From: Hyperoplus lanceolatus
Taxonomy: Eukaryota; Chordata; Actinopteri; Uranoscopiformes; Ammodytidae
Length of the DNA: 64,000 nucleotides
Direction: 5' to 3'
Assembly (NCBI GenBank): GCA_026929865.2
Contig: CM049407.1
Coordinates: 15,082,001 to 15,146,000, forward strand
The notes beneath the pieces were generated by a model. It was not told the DNA's origin. It saw only the letters and a program-made list of their open reading frames with translations, and did not search any database. Below are positions 60,406-64,000 of the stretch, in pieces (the first letter of the stretch is position 1; each line of letters opens with the position of its first letter). The position numbers and the translations under genes were made by a program.

Positions 60406-61009
60406 GTAAAACACTGCCTGTTTGGTGGTGCGTTCACGTGCTGCCGGAATACTGGGTTATTGAAGGAACAGACGGCAGTAGGCCTAGGCAAGGCTAAAAA
60501 GACAACTGTCAAACTGGCACTTTGTAATGCACAGTGTTTGGCTTTGGCATCATACATCCGTAGCCATTTTAGTATGTAGGCTATTTCAATTCTAAGTATT
60601 GTTTCATGAATAATTAGGCTATAGCCTACTAATAGAATTTTATTTTTTCTATGTAGCCTAGTTGTGTAGCCTACCACAACCATCAGACTGCATTTTCTGT
60701 ACTTAATACAAGGGAACTATAAGGGAATGATAACCCTTAATATTTTAGACATTTCTTATTGGTAAGATAGGCCATAGGCCTGTCCTATAGGCTACAACAG
60801 TATAATCCATAATATTCTAATGAAGTTGTAGATATAGTGTTACAATATTCTTATCACGAAAAATACACTATAAGTCTACTAAGTGTCTAAGTCAAATGTA
60901 TTTGTGATGATTTTACATGAAGTGACAGGATAATACCATAGATAAAACGAGCGTGACTTGAAGGAGCCAGCCGAACTGCACGAGCTCGCTCCATAGGTGG
61001 CGCTACGCT
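59592..61009. other. ZAR1L upstream region
   Basis: Between the ZAR1L start and the next presumed first exon. It contains a (CT)n tract at 60358-60401 and otherwise AT-rich sequence with many AGGCCTA-type short motifs. No TATA-containing promoter is clearly placed. On the minus strand a TAATCC (OTX/homeodomain-type) site lies about 40 bp upstream of the ZAR1L start codon. Confidence 0.4.
60358..60401. repeat. (CT)n microsatellite
   Basis: About 44 bp of CT repeats upstream of ZAR1L. Confidence 0.95.
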
Positions 61010-61127
61010 CTCATTGATGGCTAGTACCCGTGGGCACTGAATCCATACATATTGGCGCCATTTTGGAGCTAGGAGGGGGAAGAGAGGTGCAGAGGAGTAC
61101 ACGATTTATCACAATTCACCGTAACAG
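61010..61127 (+). promoter_or_regulatory. Probable promoter and non-coding first exon of the next gene
   Basis: A GCGCCATTTTGG motif (YY1-like) at 61055-61066 sits in a locally GC-rich stretch, followed by a purine-rich leader and a strong CAG|GTAAGC donor at 61127/61128. No ATG-led conserved peptide is visible downstream to 64000. This fits a 5' UTR exon with a long first intron, divergent from ZAR1L. Tetrapod synteny predicts BRCA2; PDS5B is the other candidate. The start of the exon is a guess. Confidence 0.5.
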
Positions 61128-64000
61128 GTAAGCAAATGCACATTTATGCACATCTTTTAAAGTGGGGCGAAACAATATTATTGAGGCCCTTCTGTACTAA
61201 GTGAGGTATAACCTGGGATGTGCGCGAATAATAGCCCGGTTTCTAGCGCTAACAGGCAGAGTGCAGCCCGCCTTGTCCGCCTCTGTTCTCGGCAGCCGTG
61301 TCCGATTCGCGGCGCTGGTTGAGCTGGTGGTGCGGCGCAAAAATGTTTTAGCTAGTGGAATACTAGCCCTATTTGTTAGACTCAATGACCAGGCGGCACG
61401 AGTATACGATGACCCTACTTGGACGTGTGGTTGTAGATACCGATATAACGGTACTTAGCCGGGCTGTTTTGTTACTATCTGTCCGCCCTCTGTCACTGAG
61501 ATTGCTACTGCTGCTAACGTTAGCTCGCTCGTGCTAGCTAGCGTTAGCAGCTAACTACATTAGCCACGGTCAACATTACAGCAACAAGGCAGTCTGTCTC
61601 TGCCATAGTGCCTAGCCTTAACGTGCTGCTGTACCATAACAATAAGAACCTCTGTCCTTATCACGTCCCCCTCTCTATCCGCTAACTTTTGTGTGAAACT
61701 AATTTAACTGTAGACCATAAAGCATATAAAACGTAACAATAATAGTAATCTTGTTGCAATGCTGAATTATTTTCGTTGTGACTTATTATTGTCACTTGTA
61801 CAAGGTGCATTGCTGATAGTACTGCTGACATTTACCACTTCAGAAGGATATCTTATTTTTCTTCGGGACTCATCTGGTGCACACGTTTTGTTATTAATAC
61901 AACGTAAGTGAGCCACACAATGATTCGAGTGAGGGAGTAGCGGTTGTGTAAACATCAAAGACAGGAGTAATCATTTCTACAATAATACACTGCGTGTTAT
62001 TTAGTGAACTGATTGAAGACAGTCCCCTCCATGCTGCTACAGTGCAATTGTTTTGACAGAGCCTGTGTGATTACTTGGCTGGGTCACCATCAACACTGCA
62101 GATTCATCTCTGAAATATCTGATTGGTGCCACATATTCCGTGGATTTTGCTTATTAGAACATTGGATTTGGTACCATTTGACACTTATGTTATATCATTA
62201 CTGTTAGTAGTATTGTCAAATCAAATGATTATTCTTGTACACATATTTTCTTGTGTTGTATCTTTTTAAAATGGCTTTGAAAAAAAACACATGGACTGGT
62301 GAACTACTTTGTGAATTTTTTGGTATTGGGAATTTGTTTCTCCTTTCTAGATCAAACGCAGGCTGCAGAGCTTTTCCTGCAAAAAAAAACTGCAAATATA
62401 TGTTTGCGTTATGTTCTTCCTCAAAGCCAAGAATAGTAGTATTTTAGTGTTTACAGTAATGCCTCGGAGACAGGTGATATCTGATGTGTCGCCTGTTTGT
62501 GGATGTCATGTCAAGCGGCTTCCTTATGCGCTGTGGCCTCTTTTAGGATATTTACTCCATAACCCTGTTGTCTCCGTTCTCATAACCTTTGGACTAATTT
62601 CAACCCTGCCTCTTATCTTCTGCTTCATTATTATTTCTCGCTGGCCTTCAATGGTTTAGATTTTGCCTGCAGACAGGCTCCCTTAGAAAATGTGTTTTTC
62701 GTTTCATTTGGTCTATGCTAAAAAACTAAACCCTTGTATCAGTCGGCTTCCCTTACATTGTGATTATGTGAGTGCCCAATGCCCATACGTGGAGGGTTGT
62801 TGAAATCAACCTCACGGCCCAACCAGTGTGTCCTGTCCTCCCTCTTATCACTCACACAGGGTTAAAACAAAGGATGTCTCTGTCAAGGCATAGATTAGGT
62901 TAAAAGATCTGCTCAGTGTCTTCATATTTCTGATGACAGCTGCTGTAAAGGGCTAAAGAGGTGAGACCAGAAGCATGGCTAATAATGTGTTTTACTGTTA
63001 TAAACCATTGAAGAGTTGAAAGTAGCCCATGGTCAAGAGGTTTAGTAAAGGGAAAAGCTTGCCCATGTGTGCTTATTTACTGCCGCTTCTCATTCAAAGT
63101 AAAATATTCCTCTGTGAATAGTACACAGATCAGACAGACCAATCCCCCTCCCCCAGGTTAAGAAATACTCCACTCTGATTGGCTGCCAGAGCTCCCTGTG
63201 TGTTGTTGTGGTAGGCCTAAAGAGAGATGGACTCAAATCTGGCAGCAGCTGTGGGGTGGAAAAGAAGGTCAGAATGAGCCTTGGACACCTTGGCTGCCTG
63301 CCAGTGTCCAGTGTGTGTGTGTTTGTGCAGCCCTAATTGGTTTCGCCATGTGTGTGTTTAGAAAAGATGAAGTACAGCTGCAGAAAATTGTCTGGTTGTT
63401 ATTCAAAAGTCAGTATTATGGTCTGACCTCTAAATCAAAACCAGCAAGTGCTTTTGTCAGAAGGCAGACCTACTGACCCAGACTGCTTCATAACACTCAA
63501 TTCTCCTTCAATGGTACAGGCAAAAACAAGGCTGTGGTTAGAGAAGCAGAGCTAGGTCCATTCCTGTAACACTTTTTGTAACCGTATATACTAGGGCTGG
63601 GATGATGCTCTTTTGTCCCGATACGATTTATTAACGATACTTGGTGCCAGTTTGCATTGTGAATACTGAAGTATTGCCATTCAAAAGTAACAATTATTGC
63701 GATTTTTTTCCTTTTTAAACAAGACAAATTGTTTTATACACTTATGCACATCATGCCAGTCAGTCTTTGACCATGATTCACATTAACATCAAACTGTATA
63801 TAAGTGCTACATAAAATAATGAAAAGGCCTGTTGAAAACCTGAAACCGAATCTAAATGTTTTCCAGCATTTTCTTCTTTTATCTGCGGTTCTTCTTTAAA
63901 GGGATAGTTTGACGGTTTTTGAAGTGGGGCTATATTGGGTACTTATTAGGGATGCACGTAGCGACTAATTAACCCAAAGTTTGAACGGAAATTTTATTTT
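61128..64000. other. Presumed first intron or intergenic DNA, no coding exon recognised
   Basis: About 2.9 kb without a coding segment I can support. Near the end are fragments of common teleost MITEs: an ACTAGGGCTGGGATGATG motif at 63590-63608, a TTTAAAGGGATAGTTTGAC terminus at 63896-63914, and TATTAGGGATGCACGTAGCG at 63944-63963. Confidence 0.5.

Noticed and set aside
61197-61458. 85-codon frame after the presumed first exon as coding sequence
   Set aside because: No splice-bounded or conserved peptide is seen, and the frame reflects the local GC content near the promoter.

Overview
This is vertebrate genomic DNA, almost certainly from a teleost fish and probably a percomorph. It has small conserved exons in repeat-rich introns, long CA/TG microsatellites, teleost-type MITEs (terminal inverted repeats with TTA or 8-bp target duplications), tRNA-derived SINEs and an L2-type LINE 3' end. 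The species cannot be named from the sequence alone.

Positions 311-39052 (+) carry the last 62 coding exons of the furry homologue FRY. The upstream exons for roughly the first 130 residues lie outside the window. I placed every exon by homology and splice consensus. All phases are compatible and no stop interrupts the join, which gives 8,662 coding nt, or about 2,886 residues, ending at the stop at 39050-39052. The paralogue choice (FRY, not FRYL) rests on diagnostic residues and on the neighbour gene. A 9-nt cassette microexon probably lies at 31322-31330. A 3' UTR of roughly 2.5 kb follows, and it contains an unusually long second open frame.

Positions about 41875-57523 are a 15.6-kb nest of transposons. 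The outermost element has inverted termini and an apparent TTA target duplication. It carries, on the minus strand, a decayed multi-frame transposase-like ORF with a GCDTTS...GIGKK block resembling the XPG/FEN1 nuclease helix-turn-helix, and a Cys-rich C-terminus. That ORF is split by a ~9-kb inverted-repeat element, which holds a TA-flanked MITE and a 5.7-kb element with ~770-bp near-identical inverted arms. The 5.7-kb element in turn contains a hAT-type element with a perfect 8-bp duplication. Further insertions are an 822-bp element with a perfect 9-bp duplication in the right terminal repeat, and a retroelement-like insert with an intact 141-codon orphan membrane ORF.

Positions 57825-59591 (-) are a complete four-exon ZAR1L (zygote arrest 1-like) gene encoding 300 residues, with a GC-AG second intron. 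FRY followed by a convergent ZAR1L is the arrangement in tetrapods, where BRCA2 comes next. Here a probable non-coding first exon ends at a strong donor at 61127/61128, divergent from ZAR1L. The gene it belongs to (brca2, pds5b or another) cannot be told because no coding exon is visible before the window ends.

Functionally the window joins a giant NDR-kinase scaffold involved in morphogenesis and mitosis (FRY) to an oocyte maternal-mRNA regulator (ZAR1L), separated by a transposon accumulation site.
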